Shown piece by piece: positions 48,594-56,556 of a stretch of 56,556 bases of DNA (position 1 is the first letter of the stretch; every line of letters begins with the position of its first letter). The stretch is from Candidatus Latescibacterota bacterium. GTDB taxonomy: Bacteria > Krumholzibacteriota > Krumholzibacteriia > LZORAL124-64-63. The position numbers and the translations under genes are program-made. Below the pieces are notes generated by a model. The model saw only the letters and a program-made list of their open reading frames with translations, made no database searches and was not told the DNA's origin. Location of the stretch: positions 1 to 56,556 of the forward strand of contig JAUSBL010000022.1 in NCBI GenBank assembly GCA_030658975.1. Direction: 5' to 3'.

Positions 48594-49994
48594 TCACTCG
48601 TGCGGCATGCGCTCGCCGGCGCTCGCGAAGAACTTCTGCACCGGGTAGCGCGACAGGTTGCTGACGCGGCTGGTGTAGATGCAGGCGACGTCGCGGATCT
48701 GGGCGCCGAAGCGGCTGGCCGCCCGCCCCTCGCGGAAAATGGAGCCCCACCACGGGTTGTAGGCGGTGGCGATCCGCTTCTGCAGCTGGGCCCGCCGCCC
48801 CAGGCTGGCCTGGATGCGTTCCTGCAGCTCCTGCACGACCACGGGGTCGTGGTCGGCCACCGACAGCAGGTGGTCGCGCTCCAGCCCCAGGTCCTCCAGC
48901 GAATCCTCGATCTCCTCGAGGTCCGCCAGCGTCCCGCGCAGCGGTTCCGCGGCGAGGATCTCCTCCTCCACTTCGGGCACGATCATGGCGGTGCGCCAGC
49001 CGACCGACTTCTTGCTGCGCAGGATGTCGCCGTAGGTGTGGTCGCCGAAGTACAGGATCGCGTCGCCGATCGCCCCGAGCTTGGACTCCAGGTAGAACGC
49101 GTCGCCCCCGGTGAAGCAATTCCCGCGGCGGTTCGGCAGGTGCGGCACCGTGTCGGCCGGGACGCGCTCGCCCTTGCCCTTGGGCAGGAAGAACCCCGGC
49201 TTGCGCGCGCTGCAGATGACCAGGTCGAAGAGGTCGTCCCAGGGGCCGTCCTCGCCGCCGAGGATGTAGTTCATGACGGCGCCGGTGTAGTCGGGCTCGG
49301 AGTTCGTGAGCAGGAACAGCTTCTTGCCCGCGTCGCGGAAACGGCGCAGCGTCGGCGCCAGCAGGGGGTCGCGCACGAAGTAGCGGGGCAGGTCGGCCAT
49401 GATGCGGCGCTTCAGCGAGCCGTCGCGGTGGATGGTGTCGATGGCGTCGCGGATGTCGTCGAACAGCGTCTTGTAGCTCGGGCGCAGCAGCCCGGGCTGC
49501 CCGTCCTTGAGGGCCACCAGCGCCGAGTAGAGCGAGCCCTCCGGCAGGTCGAAGAGCGTGTCGACCACGCGGTAGCGGTCCGGGCTCAGACGGATGCGCC
49601 CCCGCTTGTACGCCTCCCGCCGCTCGATCTTCGTCAGCAGCCGCCCGCCGTGGCGCACGCGCGCCACGTAGCCGTAGGCGTCCACCTTCACCAGGTTGCC
49701 CAGGCGGCGGTCGACGATCAGGCCGCGCGTGACGGAGGTGCGGTCGTAGGTCACTTCGCGCAGGCTCGCGGGGTAGCCCTTGGCCTCCACCAGCAGCGCG
49801 ACGGCCATCTCGAAGCAGAGCTGCTCGAAGACGTGGGGGTCGTAGAGGGCCAGCGTGTGGTCCATGTCGAAGCCGATGGCCGCGATCGAGGCCAGGCGCA
49901 GGTTGCGGTGCGTGTGCACGCGCAGGTGGCGCTGCGGGGGATCGCCTGCCAGGACGTTGGCCTCGGGGCGGGCGGGGACGTGGTGTTGGGACAT
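48594..49994 (-). CDS. HAD-IG family 5'-nucleotidase (cN-II-like)
   Basis: Encodes 466 residues. It resembles eukaryotic cytosolic purine 5'-nucleotidase II, which hydrolyses IMP/GMP. Motif I is IAAIGFDMDHTLALYD. A conserved cap LNRxLGNLVKVDAYGYVARVRHG is present as DRRLGNLVKVDAYGYVARVRHG. Motif II lies in KLFLLTNSEPDYTGAVMNYI, and the HAD Lys/Asp region is in ARKPGFFLP and AILYFGDHTYGDILRSKKSVGWRTAMIVPE. ATG at 49994 has ggagaga upstream. The downstream part carries a helical region with LQKRIATAYNPWWGSIFREG. It follows the glycosyltransferase gene after a 16-base gap, probably in one operon. Confidence 0.88.
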   Translation of the reverse strand: MSQHHVPARPEANVLAGDPPQRHLRVHTHRNLRLASIAAIGFDMDHTLALYDPHVFEQLCFEMAVALLVEAKGYPASLREVTYDRTSVTRGLIVDRRLGNLVKVDAYGYVARVRHGGRLLTKIERREAYKRGRIRLSPDRYRVVDTLFDLPEGSLYSALVALKDGQPGLLRPSYKTLFDDIRDAIDTIHRDGSLKRRIMADLPRYFVRDPLLAPTLRRFRDAGKKLFLLTNSEPDYTGAVMNYILGGEDGPWDDLFDLVICSARKPGFFLPKGKGERVPADTVPHLPNRRGNCFTGGDAFYLESKLGAIGDAILYFGDHTYGDILRSKKSVGWRTAMIVPEVEEEILAAEPLRGTLADLEEIEDSLEDLGLERDHLLSVADHDPVVVQELQERIQASLGRRAQLQKRIATAYNPWWGSIFREGRAASRFGAQIRDVACIYTSRVSNLSRYPVQKFFASAGERMPHE

Positions 49995-50010
49995 CGTCTC
50001 TCCGGAGCGC

Positions 50011-51414
50011 CTAGGTTGTCTGCAGGCGGCGCGGGAGCATCTCGTCCAGCCAGTCGCTCGCGTCGTGCAGGCCGACGAACTCGGGGAACAGGGTTTCGAT
50101 CTTCGCGCGCCAGCTCTTGGCATTGTCGCGGAAGCCCAGTTCCTCCAGCACCTGCCCGCCCCTGAGCCAGGCCGACAGATTGCGCTCGTCGGTGGTGACC
50201 GCCCGCAGGTAGTAACCCAGGGCGCGGCGGCCCTCCCCCCGCAACCGGTCGCACTCGGCCTTGCCGAGCCAGGCGTGGGAGTAGAGCGGGGCCACGTCCA
50301 GCGCCCGGTCGAAGCGGCGTTCCGCCGCGTCGGGGTTCCCGTCGAGCAGATCCAGCAGCCCAAGGTAACGCCACGGATACAGGTCGCGCCAGCGTTCATC
50401 CGCGTCCGGCGCCGCGCCGGCCGAGGCCAGGCAGGCCTCGAGATCGCGCGTGGCGAGTTTGCGCAGGCTGGAGGCCGCGACCAGGGTGAGTCCCGCGTCG
50501 TCGCCCCGCGCGAGGTGGCGGACGGCGGCCACGGCGCGGCGGAACCGCAGTTCGGGCCGGTCGGGATACACTTCCAGCGCGTCGCGCACGACGTCGAGCG
50601 CGGCGGCCGTCTCCAGCCGCGCGATCAGCGCCGCGCTGAGCTGGCCCGCCAGGTCCGGCCCGTAGGCCAGGGCGGCGGCCGCCGCCGGCGTCATCCCGCG
50701 CACCGTCTCCCACGCCCGCTGCAGCTGGTGCACGGTCTTGCCCAGCCCCGCGGTCGGCAGCACCTCGTCCTCGAGGCGGGTCAGGGTCTCGGTCGCCAGG
50801 CAGTAGGCGAAGTAGGGCTCGTAGGGATACTCGCGGGAGGCCTCGCGCAGCAGGCGCCGGTTGCGCTCGCCGCGGCTCGCGGCCCGCTCGGGCCCGCCCT
50901 CGTGGATCAGCGCCAGCAGCGAGCCCCTGATCCCGAAGCCGCGGGCGGTCGCCCAGTTCTCCAGGGCGATCTCCACCGTCTCGTGGACCGGGTAGCAGTA
51001 GCGGACATAGGGGTGATTGCGGAACAGGCGCACCTGGGTCGCCGACTCCTCGCCGCGCTCCTGGCCGCCGGCGAGGATCGCCACCCGGTAGCCGGCGGCG
51101 TCGGGCTCGGACAGCAGGCGCTGCATCTCGACCGGGCGCACCGGCTGCAGCCTCTCGTCGGCGTCCAGCACCAGGATCCAGTCGCTGCGGGCCTCGGCCA
51201 GCACGGCGTTGCGCGCCGCGGCGAAGTCGTCGTCCCACGGGACGTCGACCACGCGGGCCCCGTAGCCCTCGGCGATCAGGCGCGTGTTGTCGGACGATCC
51301 GGTGTCCCCGACGACGATCTCGTCGACCACGGCCAGGGCCGACTTGATGGTCTGGCCGATCGTCGCTTCCTCGTCCTTGGCGATCATGCACAGCGTGACG
51401 GTTTTTCGTTTCAT
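50011..51414 (-). CDS. Family 2 glycosyltransferase with TPR-like tail
   Basis: Encodes 467 residues. The GT2 (GT-A fold) domain occupies ~1-230: VTLCMIAKDEEATIGQTIKSAL, DEIVVGDTGSSDNTRLIAEGYGARVVDVPWDDDFAAARNAVLAEARSDWILVLDADERL, with the DxD motif in LDADERL. The C-terminal ~200 residues are helical repeat, TPR-like (DALEVYPDRPELRFRRAVAAV, AAERRFDRALDVAPLYSHAWLGKAECDRLRGEGRRALGYYLRAV). The GT2+TPR layout is common in polysaccharide or protein glycosylation, but the acceptor is unknown. ATG at 51414; it is upstream of the nucleotidase gene. Confidence 0.9.
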   Translation of the reverse strand: MKRKTVTLCMIAKDEEATIGQTIKSALAVVDEIVVGDTGSSDNTRLIAEGYGARVVDVPWDDDFAAARNAVLAEARSDWILVLDADERLQPVRPVEMQRLLSEPDAAGYRVAILAGGQERGEESATQVRLFRNHPYVRYCYPVHETVEIALENWATARGFGIRGSLLALIHEGGPERAASRGERNRRLLREASREYPYEPYFAYCLATETLTRLEDEVLPTAGLGKTVHQLQRAWETVRGMTPAAAAALAYGPDLAGQLSAALIARLETAAALDVVRDALEVYPDRPELRFRRAVAAVRHLARGDDAGLTLVAASSLRKLATRDLEACLASAGAAPDADERWRDLYPWRYLGLLDLLDGNPDAAERRFDRALDVAPLYSHAWLGKAECDRLRGEGRRALGYYLRAVTTDERNLSAWLRGGQVLEELGFRDNAKSWRAKIETLFPEFVGLHDASDWLDEMLPRRLQTT

Positions 51415-51605
51415 AACGCGGGTTGCACCTGATCATGATGGTGGTTCTAGGCCGCTGCTCCGCCTCCGGCGCTCCCTCGATGATGATATCGGCCAGCGGC
51501 GGCCCCGGTTTAACCCGCTGTTGCCATAAAAGCGTTTCTTCCGCATCATGCCCGGCGACGGGCCGCCGGAAGGCCCGCACGGACCCAAGGCAGCCGGGGG
51601 CCCCC

Positions 51606-52154
51606 ATGCTCATGAGCGACAACCCCTTCGCCCGCACCGCCGACCGGCTCGACCGCGCCTCGCTGGCCGGCCGGGACCGGATGCCCGTCACGGCCCTGCT
51701 CGACGGCATCCGCAGCGCCGGCAACGTCGGCTCGATGTTCCGCACCGCCGACGCCGCCAATCTGGACGGGCTCTACCTCTGCGGGATGACCGCCACCCCG
51801 CCCCGCCAGGACATCGAGAAGACGGCGCTCGGGGCCACCGAGACCGTCCCCTGGGACTACCGTCAGGACCCGGCCGCCGCCGTCGCCGACCTGCGGGCCC
51901 GCGGCGTCCAGGTCGTGGCCCTGGAGCAGGCGCCGGGCGCCGCGTCCTTCGAGGACTTCCGCTACCGCTTCCCGGTCTGCTTCGTCGTGGGGCACGAAGT
52001 CCATGGCGTCGGGCCCGCGACCCTCGCGGCCGTCGACGCCTGCGTGGAGATCCCGATGGCCGGAGCGAAGAAGTCCCTGAACGTCGCCGTGAGCTTCGGC
52101 GTGCTGGCCTTCCACCTGCGCCGCGTCTGGCTGGCCGCCGGGAGCCCGCCGTGA
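51606..52154 (+). CDS. SpoU/TrmH family RNA 2'-O-methyltransferase
   Basis: Encodes 182 residues, single SPOUT domain with no N-terminal extension. SPOUT motifs: motif 1 LDGIRSAGNVGSMFRTADAANLDGLYLCG, motif 2 FPVCFVVGHEVHGVGP, and motif 3 VEIPMAGAKKSLNVAVSFGVLAFHL, which forms the trefoil knot and binds AdoMet. It methylates a ribose in tRNA or rRNA; the short length resembles TrmL, but the site cannot be told. ATGs at 51606 and 51612 are both possible. Its stop overlaps the GTG of the next gene (GTGA). Confidence 0.88.
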   Translation: MLMSDNPFARTADRLDRASLAGRDRMPVTALLDGIRSAGNVGSMFRTADAANLDGLYLCGMTATPPRQDIEKTALGATETVPWDYRQDPAAAVADLRARGVQVVALEQAPGAASFEDFRYRFPVCFVVGHEVHGVGPATLAAVDACVEIPMAGAKKSLNVAVSFGVLAFHLRRVWLAAGSPP

Positions 52155-52738
52155 ACCCCCGCCGCCCCACCTACCGCTCTCCCTGGCGCCACCGCGCCTT
52201 CGTGCTCGTCGTGACGGCTGTCCGCGCCCTGCTGGCGCGGGCCGGGCGATCGGACGAGGCGCTGATCCGACGGCTCGTGACGGACAACAACCGCCGCGTC
52301 GCGCGCCACCTCGCGGCCCACGGCGCCGCGACGGTGCTGCTGATCCTGCCGCGCTGCGTGAAGCGGGGCTGTTGCAAGATCGACAACGGCGGCTCGCTCT
52401 CCGTCTGCCTAGGCTGCGACCGTTGCGACCTGGGCGAACTCGCGCGGATCGCCGACCTCCACCGCGTCGAGGCGCTCGTCGCCTTCCGCAGCCAGGTCGC
52501 TTTCGCGCTGGCCCGCGAGCGGCGGCCAGACCTGATCGTCGCCACCGCCTGCGAGGACCGCCTGTTCAAGGCCCTGCGCAGCGTGCCCGAGATCCCGGCC
52601 CTGCTGGCGCCGCTGACGGGCATGGAGCGCATGTGCGTCAACGCCACCTTCGATCCCGAGTGGTTCGCGGCGCAGCTGCGCCTGGCCACCGCGGCGAGGG
52701 AGGCGGATCATGACACGCGCGCGGCGGTGGGGGCGTAG
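52151..52738 (+). CDS. DUF116 family protein
   Basis: Encodes 195 residues from a GTG overlapping the methyltransferase stop. A basic hydrophobic N-terminus is followed by the Cys-rich core of DUF116: LILPRCVKRGCCKID, VCLGCDRCDLGELARIADLHRVEALVAF, PDLIVATACEDRLFKALRSVPEIPALLAPLTGMERMCVNATFDPEWF. Seven or more Cys could bind a metal or iron-sulfur cluster. Function is unknown. Its end overlaps the start of the UbiA gene by 29 bases, which is unusually long for the operon. Confidence 0.82.
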   Translation: MNPRRPTYRSPWRHRAFVLVVTAVRALLARAGRSDEALIRRLVTDNNRRVARHLAAHGAATVLLILPRCVKRGCCKIDNGGSLSVCLGCDRCDLGELARIADLHRVEALVAFRSQVAFALARERRPDLIVATACEDRLFKALRSVPEIPALLAPLTGMERMCVNATFDPEWFAAQLRLATAAREADHDTRAAVGA

Positions 52739-53666
52739 GCTGCTGGGCCCCGCCTTCGACTACCTGCTCTTCCTGCGTCCGCGGCAGTGGCCCATCCTGA
52801 CCGCGCAGCTCGCCGTCGGAGTGCTCGCCGCCCCGGCGGTCCACGACGCGCTCGTCGCCAGCCTGGCGCCGCCGGGCCCGTCGTCGGCGGATCCGGCGCG
52901 CCCGGCCGTCCTGCTGCTGGCCTGGCTGGCGTGGGTGCTGTGCCTCAACGGCGGGACCCTGGCCTTCAACAGCGCTCACGACCGCGACGAGGAAGACATC
53001 GCCTACCTGCGCGCCCCGCCGGCGCCGCCGTCACGCCTGGCGGCCTTCTCCCTGGGACTGATGGCGGCGGGACTGATCCCCGCGCTGCTGGTCTCGCCGC
53101 GCTTCGCGGCGGTGACCGCCGCCTGCATCCTGCTGTCGGTCGTGTATTCGCATCCCGCGACGCGCTGGAAGGGCGTGCCGGGCCTGGACCTCGCGGTGAA
53201 CATGGTGGGGTACGGGGCGGGCACGACACTGGCGGGGCTCCTGGCCGGCCAGGCGGCCGCCGGCCTGCCCGACGCCTGGCCCCGGGGCAGCGGCCTGATG
53301 CTGGCGGGCGGCTTCGCCCTGCTGTTCGGCTCTTTCTACCCGATGACGCAGCTCTACCAGATCGAAGCCGACCGCGCCCGTGGCGACCGCACCCTGGCCA
53401 CCGCCCTGGGCGCGACCCGCTCGCTGGACCTGGCCCTGCTGCTGGCCGTCGGCGCCTCGGCGCTGTTGTTCGGCGCCCTGGGTCACCTCCGGGCGGTGCC
53501 GCAACTGGTCCTGGGGCTGACGCTGGCGATGTGGTTCCTCGCAGCGGCGGCGTGGCGGTTGCGGGCGCGGCGACTGACGCCCCGTCAGCACGAGGCCCGC
53601 ATGTACACGGCTTTGATCCTGTGGGCGTCGATCGACGCGGCGGTCCTGATCGGGCTCTACGCCTGA
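52710..53666 (+). CDS. UbiA-family prenyltransferase
   Basis: Encodes 318 residues with about eight transmembrane helices. The two Asp-rich motifs that bind the Mg-diphosphate are FNSAHDRDEEDIAYL and YQIEADRARGDRT. It transfers a prenyl or related chain to an aromatic or other acceptor in quinone, heme or lipid synthesis. The first motif is NSAHDRDEED, a form different from the usual NDxxDxxxD of UbiA and MenA, so the acceptor is uncertain. ATG at 52710 lies inside the DUF116 frame (29-base overlap). It converges on add with a 19-base gap and no clear terminator. Confidence 0.88.
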   Translation: MTRARRWGRRLLGPAFDYLLFLRPRQWPILTAQLAVGVLAAPAVHDALVASLAPPGPSSADPARPAVLLLAWLAWVLCLNGGTLAFNSAHDRDEEDIAYLRAPPAPPSRLAAFSLGLMAAGLIPALLVSPRFAAVTAACILLSVVYSHPATRWKGVPGLDLAVNMVGYGAGTTLAGLLAGQAAAGLPDAWPRGSGLMLAGGFALLFGSFYPMTQLYQIEADRARGDRTLATALGATRSLDLALLLAVGASALLFGALGHLRAVPQLVLGLTLAMWFLAAAAWRLRARRLTPRQHEARMYTALILWASIDAAVLIGLYA

Positions 53667-53685
53667 TCGCGGACGCCCCGGGCGG

Positions 53686-54780
53686 TCAGAACTGCGCGCG
53701 CCAGCGGCGGTCGAGCACGCCGCCCGGCTGCACGCCCAGGGCCTCGAACTCCCCGAGCACGCGGTTGATCAGGCGGGCCTTGTCGGCCAGAGGCAGGAAC
53801 GCGCTCTTGAAGCCGTCGAGCAGGATCTTGGTGACCTGCTCCACGCTCAGGGCGTAGTGGGCCACGGCCAGCTCCAGCTCGTGGGTCATCGTGGTGCCCG
53901 ACACCAGCCGGTTGTCGGTGTTCAGGGTGACCCGCAGCCCCTCGTCCAGGAAGCGCTTGATGGGATGGTCCGACCAGCAGGCGATCGCCCGCGTCTGCAT
54001 GTTGCTGGCCAGGCACACCTCGACCGCGATGCGCCGGTCGTTGACCCACTGCATCAGGTCGGGGTCGCGGGCCAGGTTGGTGCCGTGCCCGATCCGGTTG
54101 GCGCCGCAGTAGTGGATGGCCTGGTGGATGCTCGCGGGACCGAACGCCTCGCCCGCGTGCACGGTGACCGGCAGGTTGTGGTTGAGCACCACATAGAAGG
54201 CTTCCAGGTGGTCCTTGGCGGGGAAGTCCTTCTCGGCTCCCGCCAGGTCGAAGGCCACCACGCCCCGCCCCTTCCAGCGCACCGCCAGTTCGGCCAGTTC
54301 CACCGACGAGGCCGGCGAGATGTGCCGGATCCCGCAGATGATCTGCCCGGTGATGATGCCGTAGCGCCGGCGCGCCCGCTCGAGGCCGCGCTGCACCGCG
54401 GCGACGATCTCGTCCAGGGTGAGCCCGCGCACCGTGTGCAGCATCGGCGAGTAGCGCACTTCCATGTAGCGGATGTTCTCGCGGTGCGCGTCCTCCGCCA
54501 GTTCGAAGGCGATCCGCTCGATGTCGTCCACGTGCTGCATGAGCTGCAGCGTGATGTCGAAGACCTTCAGGTAGTCCTCGAGGCTCTCGCACTGCTCGCC
54601 CACCTCGCAGACCGCGCGCACGTCGTCGTCGTCTCGGAAGCCGAAGGGCAGGTCGCGTCGCGCCGCCAGTTCGCGGACCGTGGCCGGCCGCAGGGAACCG
54701 TCCAGGTGGACGTGGAGGTCGGTCTTGGGCATCGCATGCAGGAGCTGGCTGGTGGTCCGGTCGGTCACTTCCCTCGTCAT
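53686..54780 (-). CDS. add: Adenosine deaminase
   Basis: Encodes 364 residues. It deaminates adenosine/deoxyadenosine to inosine. Zinc and catalytic motifs: MPKTDLHVHLDGSLRP (HxH), TVHAGEAFGPASIHQAI (His-Gly-Glu), RIGHGTNL, and the Asp pair in VTLNTDNRLVSGTTMTHEL. ATG at 54780 is preceded by aggag. A TrpAsp-type WDxxxxR region at VEVCLASNMQTRAIACWSDHPIKRF binds the purine. It is a single minus-strand gene; its leader carries a 13-bp hairpin. Confidence 0.95.
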   Translation of the reverse strand: MTREVTDRTTSQLLHAMPKTDLHVHLDGSLRPATVRELAARRDLPFGFRDDDDVRAVCEVGEQCESLEDYLKVFDITLQLMQHVDDIERIAFELAEDAHRENIRYMEVRYSPMLHTVRGLTLDEIVAAVQRGLERARRRYGIITGQIICGIRHISPASSVELAELAVRWKGRGVVAFDLAGAEKDFPAKDHLEAFYVVLNHNLPVTVHAGEAFGPASIHQAIHYCGANRIGHGTNLARDPDLMQWVNDRRIAVEVCLASNMQTRAIACWSDHPIKRFLDEGLRVTLNTDNRLVSGTTMTHELELAVAHYALSVEQVTKILLDGFKSAFLPLADKARLINRVLGEFEALGVQPGGVLDRRWRAQF

Positions 54781-54814
54781 CGCGGGCTCCTGTCCGACGC
54801 CTGGGGGGAATAGC

Positions 54815-54853
54815 ATCCTGGGCCGGGGACCCCTTTGGGACCCGGCCCAGGAT
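54815..54853 (-). promoter_or_regulatory. Hairpin in the add leader
   Basis: A perfect 13-bp stem (atcctgggccggg with 54841-54853) and 13-base loop lies 35 bases upstream of the add start. No T-run follows on the minus strand (gctattcccc). It may be an attenuator or only an old terminator. Confidence 0.45.
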
Positions 54854-55279
54854 AGAAAGCGCCGATGCGGGCGATGGTCTCCAGGCCTGAAGGCGACTCA
54901 TTTCCCCAGGCACTGATGCCAGCCGCTCCGCAGCCACGAGTCAAGCTGCGTGGGACCGCACCGACCCTGTGCTGACAGGCAAGGCCTTCAGCGCATGATG
55001 ATACCCCGCTACCAAGCCAAAGGCAACCCGCAGGTTGTGCCCTCGAAATTGTGTCTGGCGGGCTTAGAATGATGGATTGTGCATGAATCTCTCTCAACCG
55101 GACTGATCGCCTCTGCATTGCCGAAACCATAACTTCCATTGTCACAATATGTTAAATTAGAGGCGGCGTTTCAAGCATCACGAATTCCACGACCGACCCG
55201 AGTCGTCCCACCATGGCCAACGGTACCGGCTCTTAATTTTCCTCACCGCCATCAGTCGAAAAACTTTTCGTTCTCGCTG
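54854..55279. other. Intergenic region, no gene seen
   Basis: About 425 bases without a supported gene on either strand. Composition is less GC-rich from about 55010, with an AT-rich stretch at 55129-55158 (cacaatatgttaaattag). The end blends into repeat copy B. Confidence 0.5.
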
Positions 55280-55449
55280 CGAAATGTCCCTGCCCATGCT
55301 CGCTGCTGTTCGACTTGTGTCCGCACATCCTGCCGAGACCGGGGTGTCCTGCAGGCCCTGAAGCCAGGATGGCGAAGGGGCCGGAAGGCCAAGCGCTCCG
55401 GGCACACGAGGTGCCCGGAGCGCGTCCCCGGTCTCGGCAGGATGTGCGG
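55280..55449 (-). repeat. Structured palindromic element, copy B (inverted)
   Basis: The reverse complement matches 29350-29532 with about 96% identity in the ~95-base core. The main stem is a perfect 24-bp inverted repeat (55321-55344 with 55426-55449). The 13-bp inner hairpin (gcgctccgggcac and its partner) is intact. In the stem just inside the shared ends, copy A has an A-T pair where copy B has C-G, and the A-A mismatch of copy A is an A-T pair in B. One outer arm (55280-55320) resembles the right arm of copy A; the other outer flank diverges right after gcgg. It lies 80 bases upstream of the outer-membrane gene. Confidence 0.85.
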
Positions 55450-55530
55450 TAATCTGGACAACACTGTGGGGAAGCAGTATCTTCCATGCGCAGCGAAGGA
55501 TATCCCCACCGCCCCGAAAGGAGCGCAAGC

Positions 55531-56328
55531 ATGCGTTCGCTCCCGAGCCTGACCCGGCCCCTGACCGGCGTGCTCCTGCTGGCGTTGTTCCTGGGCCTGG
55601 CGCCGCTCGCCGCGCTCGCCCAGAACGCGGCCACCGCAACGGCGACCGCCGACAGCGTCCAGGTCCCGGCGCCCACCCGGCTCAGGCACCCCTCCGTCCT
55701 GGCCGCCTCAGCGTCGTTCGTCCACCTGTTGCCCCTGCACATCCTGAAGGAGAAGGTCGCCGACATCAACGACCTGACCGCGGCGGGTTCGGGCGTGATG
55801 GGCGACATCCGGCTGTACGTGCTGGACGGGCTGGCCCTCTCGGTGGGCGGGATGCGCGCGGGCTACGGGCTGCTCGACAACAAGCAGGGCGAGATGGACG
55901 CGATCAACGCGCGGTTCATCGACAGCGACCCCATCACGCCGGACAACTACCTCCGGCTCGACGGCGGCTACTTCAACCTCACCGCCTTCCTGGGCAACAA
56001 GATCACGCCCGGCTCGCGTTTCAACCCGTACCTGCGCACCAGCGTCATGTACTTCGACTGGGCCCTGCACGAAGACGGGCGCGGCAGCGACGTGGTGACC
56101 TACCAGGACCGGCCCATCGAGGGCCAGAACCTCGGGTTCGGCGCCGGGATCGGCACCGAGTACCGGTTGAACCGGCGGGCGAACCTCGACCTGTCGCTGC
56201 TCTGGGGCTACGTCCTGACCGGCGACGAGATCGAGTGGGAAGGCCTGCAGTCGCCGATCAACGACAGCTACTACTGGACGAACACCCACTTCTGGAACCT
56301 CTCGCTGGGACTGGTGATCGGGATCTGA
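55531..56328 (+). CDS. Outer-membrane beta-barrel protein
   Basis: Encodes 265 residues. ATG at 55531 has aaaggag seven bases upstream and begins a signal peptide (LLLALFLGLAPLAALAQ). The mature part alternates beta strands and short turns: ADINDLTAAGSGVMGDIRLYVLDGLALSVGGMRAGY, YFNLTAFLGNKITPGSRFNPYLRTSVMYFDWAL, GTEYRLNRRANLDLSLLWGYVLTG, and ends THFWNLSLGLVIGI, with an aromatic-rich last strand. It resembles small OMP beta-barrels of the OmpX/OmpA type; substrate or role unknown. Terminator follows. Confidence 0.85.
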   Translation: MRSLPSLTRPLTGVLLLALFLGLAPLAALAQNAATATATADSVQVPAPTRLRHPSVLAASASFVHLLPLHILKEKVADINDLTAAGSGVMGDIRLYVLDGLALSVGGMRAGYGLLDNKQGEMDAINARFIDSDPITPDNYLRLDGGYFNLTAFLGNKITPGSRFNPYLRTSVMYFDWALHEDGRGSDVVTYQDRPIEGQNLGFGAGIGTEYRLNRRANLDLSLLWGYVLTGDEIEWEGLQSPINDSYYWTNTHFWNLSLGLVIGI

Positions 56329-56351
56329 CCCGCGCACCACCGCGAAAAATC

Positions 56352-56380
56352 AAGGCCGGCCCCGCTGGGGCCGGCCTTTT
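56352..56380. terminator. Rho-independent terminator between converging genes
   Basis: A perfect 12-bp stem (aaggccggcccc with 56367-56378) and gct loop, tttt at its plus-strand end and aaaa upstream (56345-56349), so it can act in both directions for the barrel gene and ahcY. Confidence 0.9.
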
Positions 56381-56405
56381 CGCGTGCGGGTGATGCGGCC
56401 CCGGC

Positions 56406-56556
56406 TCAGGTGCCCGAGGAGTAGTCGTCGGCGTAGCGGGCCTGCTCGTCGGTCAGCTCGTCCAGGGACATGCCCATGGTGCGCAGCTTGATGCCGGCGA
56501 TGTACTGGTCCTGCGACTCGGGGATTTCGTGGACCGCGGCGGCGAGGCCGCGGCCT
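56406..56556 (-). CDS. ahcY: Adenosylhomocysteinase, C-terminal fragment
   Basis: Only the last 49 codons are in the window (GRGLAAAVHEIPESQDQYIAGIK to ...RYADDYSSGT, stop tga at 56408-56406). The pattern IPE....YIAGIKLRTMGMSLDELTDEQ.RY matches the C-terminus of the S-adenosylhomocysteine hydrolase family of the Thermotoga type. It would break S-adenosylhomocysteine down to adenosine and homocysteine. Adenosine made this way could feed the add product at 53686-54780, a metabolic link (inference). Confidence 0.75.
   Translation of the reverse strand, partial: GRGLAAAVHEIPESQDQYIAGIKLRTMGMSLDELTDEQARYADDYSSGT

Noticed and set aside
1..56556. CRISPR arrays, insertion sequences, prophage, rRNA genes
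   Set aside because: I saw no spaced direct repeats, transposase or integrase motifs, phage structural genes, or rRNA sequence.

Overview
The window is high-GC bacterial DNA with small intergenic gaps, many GTG starts, and frequent 4-base ATGA/GTGA gene overlaps. Nine predicted secreted proteins end in a roughly 85-residue FlgD-like/Por-type C-terminal domain with an NPFNP motif. That tail, the double-membrane features (beta-barrel protein, SPOR protein, amidase) and the high GC suggest an uncultured FCB-group lineage (Eisenbacteria-, Krumholzibacteriota- or Latescibacteria-like). This placement is inference: no rRNA gene is present.

Positions 1-18575 form an extracellular-protein island. 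Eight of the nine tailed proteins lie here (the ninth is at 20165-22441), plus one small untailed protein. They are built from a shared kit: a Trp/Gly-rich 'SEAGH/WGP' module of about 150 residues (7 copies in 5 genes), an 'NLKPNFAYQ' module of about 240 residues (3 copies), an 'RGYSVRV' cohesin-like module, fibronectin-III/Ig-like repeats, a dockerin-like calcium region with a second cohesin-like domain, and the FlgD-like tail. Two large dockerin-bearing proteins are each followed by a small cohesin-like protein. I did not recognise the first two modules.

Positions 18600-29310 are mainly housekeeping: a YaiI/DUF188 protein, five tRNAs (Lys, His, Arg, Pro, Leu), nth, an LVIVD beta-propeller protein, ssb, and a tightly packed minus-strand operon smpB - amidase - GerM - murI - rph - rdgB. 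The RdgB protein carries an extra segment of about 125 residues.

Positions 29319-44372 hold a structured palindromic repeat, a CHAT-like protein lacking the usual Cys, an inositol-phosphatase/LpdD-like pair, a membrane SpoIIE-type phosphatase coupled to a TPR protein, an archaeal-type (type II) GAPDH-like enzyme, the coupled set gph - YgfK-like iron-sulfur protein - phosphohexomutase - glutaredoxin, then a SPOR protein and FabH.

Positions 44382-56556 hold a Rex repressor divergent from gatE-gatD, the amidotransferase normally regarded as archaeal. They are followed by a cN-II-like 5'-nucleotidase, a glycosyltransferase, a SpoU methyltransferase - DUF116 - UbiA set, adenosine deaminase, a second inverted copy of the palindromic repeat, an outer-membrane protein, and the 3' end of ahcY.

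The strongest candidates for undescribed biology are the two-copy structured repeat, which shows a compensatory base change in its stem, and the modular secreted-protein kit. The archaeal-type GatDE and type II GAPDH in one bacterial window are also notable.
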